56,490 nt of DNA, taken from Verrucomicrobiota bacterium. Lineage in GTDB: Bacteria > Verrucomicrobiota > Verrucomicrobiae > Limisphaerales > UBA11358. Positions within the stretch are counted from its first letter, which is position 1, and every line of letters begins with the position of its first letter. The stretch is taken from positions 1 to 56,490 of the forward strand of contig JACZKP010000072.1 of the NCBI GenBank assembly GCA_014860005.1, read 5' to 3'. This document shows positions 54,875 to 56,490 of the stretch, piece by piece. Position numbers and translations under genes: made by a program. The notes under the pieces were generated by a model, which ran no database searches, was not told the DNA's origin, and was given only the letters and a program-made list of their open reading frames with translations.

Positions 54875-55255
54875 CTAACATGCGAAAACTTGCTTTACCA
54901 AGGAAAGAAACTCCTTCTCCGCTTCGGTGACACGCTGGTCACTGCCCAACAAGTCTTCGAGCGCAGCGCAGACCCGCTGACGCAGCTCCAGATTCGGGAA
55001 TTGCTTTGCCAACTCCCCTGCCCTCGCCCGCCGCGATTCCGCGGTGATCGTATGACGACCGGCTCGCACGATGGTTTCATCCAGAAGCCGCTGGCATGCA
55101 TGGTCGGAAACAAGCGGCAGCGTTGCGAGCAACTCTTGGAGGCGGGCATCCTCGGTAAGTGCGAGGTGATTGTCCGCATACATTCCCATTGCCAGCAACT
55201 CCAAGAGAGCCTGCTTTTGTTCGTCGTTAAATTCGGAGTAGTTCATGGTTCGCAT
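54875..55255 (-). CDS. TerB-like protein
   Basis: A 126-residue helical protein of the TerB/tellurite-resistance fold: FNDEQKQALLELLAMGMYAD, then NHLALTEDARLQELLATLPL and VTEAEKEFLSLVKQVF, with the acidic residues typical of the metal-binding site. Two starts are close together, 55255 and 55246; I took the first. It is followed by the PLDc_N and PspC genes. Confidence 0.8.
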   Translation of the reverse strand: MRTMNYSEFNDEQKQALLELLAMGMYADNHLALTEDARLQELLATLPLVSDHACQRLLDETIVRAGRHTITAESRRARAGELAKQFPNLELRQRVCAALEDLLGSDQRVTEAEKEFLSLVKQVFAC

Positions 55256-55336
55256 CGTTACGGTTTTAATAAGCGTGAGCCACCGCCACCACCAAGGCTG
55301 ATTCCGGTCAGCCACGTCGGCGTATCTATTCGCCCA

Positions 55337-55489
55337 TCACCAGAACAGAAGTTCCAGCAATCCTTCAAGCAAGCCACCAACGATTTCGATCCAATCGTGG
55401 GATCCGTTTACTCGCTCGCCCGATTCGGGTGGCGCGGTCAGCGCCGTTTCAGTCAGGTGGTGCTTCATGTTCATGGCCCAGCGAATCAT
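55337..55489 (-). CDS. Possible 50-residue amphipathic peptide
   Basis: A short frame starting MIRWAMNMKHHLTETALTAP and ending HDWIEIVGGLLEGLLELLFW. The C-terminus is a strongly hydrophobic amphipathic helix. It lies 81 bp upstream of the TerB-like gene on the same strand. No family known. It may be a real small membrane peptide or chance. Confidence 0.35.
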   Translation of the reverse strand: MIRWAMNMKHHLTETALTAPPESGERVNGSHDWIEIVGGLLEGLLELLFW

Positions 55490-55592
55490 GGAACCACCTT
55501 GAGCTGCATCTATAATTCACCGTCAGGATTGTAAACCGCCATCACGCCGCACGTTGAAACACGATCCCCTGCGCCCCAAACTGTACGAAATC

Positions 55593-56354
55593 TCAGAACC
55601 CGCCCATGACATCCTGAATCTGCTGAAAGTGACCCATCCAGAAACTGACGATGTGGTACGCAATGGCCAGGACGATGATGAGATAGATCACGCGGGGCGT
55701 CCATTGAGCCACCGCGTGAAGTTTGCGCGAGCCTTCCTCGTGGTAATAAGTGTGCAACCGCCGCAAGACCTCGTCCTGTTTGCCGCTGATCTCGCCGGCG
55801 GCGTATTGATTGGCGAACAGGTCGGGAAATCTCCCTGATTCATTGATCGCCTCGGAGGGCGTTTGACCGGCGAGCACGCTGGGCCGCCACGCTCGCACGG
55901 TTCGCCGCAGGGCGGGCGAACCGCTGACCGCCGCCGCCAGATCCCAGGCGTCAATCACGGAAACGCCGGCGCTGATGAGCGCCTCCAACGCCATGGCCAG
56001 CCGGGACAACGCCAGCGAGCGCCGCCCCTGGCCCAACAACGGAATCGGGTGGATAATCCTTTCCACAAAACTGCGCCAGACTTCGCCGTGCTTTCCCTGG
56101 GCGGCGTATATGAACAAAAACACCAACAGGTAAAGCGGGATGAGAATTCCGAACGTTTTCGTCAGGTAGGCGACCAAATTACCCGAGGTGAAAAACTGAG
56201 CGAACGGAATGATGAAGACCGCGAAGTGCAGCAACGCCACCGGATAGGCCAGATCCGCAATCATCTGGCGGCCCATGCGGGCGCGGTCGGCATAGTAATC
56301 CGCGAGCACACGGAAACACACGTCGAGGCGTCCGCTCTGCTCGCCCGCCTCTAG
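55593..56354 (-). pseudogene. Type II secretion F-domain protein, 5' end cut by an IS
   Basis: Inner-membrane protein of the GspF/PilC family that supports pseudopilus assembly. What remains (about 253 codons) starts within the first cytoplasmic domain at LEAGEQSGRLDVCFRVLADY. It has three membrane helices (for example GILIPLYLLVFLFIYAAQGK, and RVIYLIIVLAIAYHIVSFWM near the end) and the second F domain with LSRLAMALEALISAGVSVID. Codons beyond 56354 are not F-like; they belong to the insertion sequence. A full gene would be 340-400 codons, so the start has been lost or separated by the IS. Confidence 0.8.
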
Positions 56355-56490
56355 CAGCCTGTCGGACTTAGCGCGAAGAGATTTCTGAAAATAGTTTGAA
56401 CAAAAAGGGGGCGGTACGGATCCAAAGGCCATGTCTGCACGTTTTGTAAATGTGGATCGCCAGACGCCGATGTTTCTGCCCTGCGATCTG
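56351..56490 (+). mobile_element. Insertion sequence, left end, cut by window edge
   Basis: The IS begins at about 56355 with CAGCCTGTCGGACTTAGCGC, a probable terminal inverted repeat, directly after CTAG (56351-56354), which could be the 4-bp target duplication. A transposase gene starts 76 bp further in. The element interrupts the type II secretion F gene. Confidence 0.7.
56431..56490 (+). CDS. Transposase N-terminus (IS1182/IS5-like), partial
   Basis: Only 20 codons are visible: MSARFVNVDRQTPMFLPCDL. This is the usual beginning of IS1182-type transposases (FxxxDRxTPxLLPPDLRDWVP), in which the DDE domain would follow outside the window. It reads rightward off the edge. Confidence 0.75.
   Translation, partial: MSARFVNVDRQTPMFLPCDL

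Overview
The window looks like a chromosomal segment of a GC-rich Verrucomicrobiota bacterium, most like the Pedosphaera/Limisphaerales group. I infer this from gene content: tandem Gfo/Idh/MocA oxidoreductases with a DUF1080 protein, DUF6600 and DUF6429 proteins, a planctomycete/verrucomicrobial-style ECF sigma factor, an A-type cytochrome oxidase operon with extra small membrane proteins, and many dispersed palindromic repeats. No rRNA or tRNA gene was recognised.

Layout: 1-1850 holds repeats, an ECF sigma factor and a response-regulator remnant. 2081-9507 is a respiratory block: a secreted cupredoxin, heme A synthase, heme O synthase, then oxidase subunits I, III, IV, two small membrane proteins and subunit II. 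9703-12462 is mutS, carrying three in-frame palindromic insertions. Its 3' end is duplicated at 13355-13414, and a two-gene nucleotidyltransferase cassette lies between the copies. Signal peptidase I, a membrane-anchored rhodanese and a MauE/DoxX-like protein follow.

15763-25900 is a complete type I-C CRISPR-Cas locus on the minus strand, read right to left as cas3-cas5-cas8c-cas7-cas4-cas1-cas2-leader-array (8 repeats, 7 spacers). A four-helix-bundle gene and a DUF6429 gene are embedded between cas4 and cas1, and two antitoxin-like genes lie between cas4 and cas7. Upstream of cas3 (25914-27714) is a graveyard: two degraded copies of a different cas5, one cas3 HD-domain fragment, a MazEF-type pair in the gap, and several copies of a dispersed repeat. 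I read this as remains of a second class 1 CRISPR locus.

28026-32012 is a minus-strand operon of a two-domain DUF1080 protein and two exported Gfo/Idh/MocA oxidoreductases, probably for periplasmic 3-keto-sugar chemistry. 32391-44909 is mostly housekeeping: a Spy-like protein, two cyclophilins, two Nudix hydrolases, an alpha/beta hydrolase, a TPR protein, a HAD phosphatase, a 2-oxoacid:ferredoxin oxidoreductase pair, an FmdB-type zinc ribbon protein, an MFS transporter and FabI. 45239-48789 is a multi-PAS histidine kinase with its NarL-type regulator. 48980-55489 holds secreted and envelope proteins, including a minus-strand run of small membrane and zinc-ribbon proteins. The right edge cuts an insertion sequence that has truncated a type II secretion F gene.

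A theme across the window is small palindromic repeats entering genes without breaking frame (mutS, cas1, cas4, one oxidoreductase) while the same kinds of repeat accompany gene decay in the cas5 relics. All calls come from reading the sequence; no database search was run.
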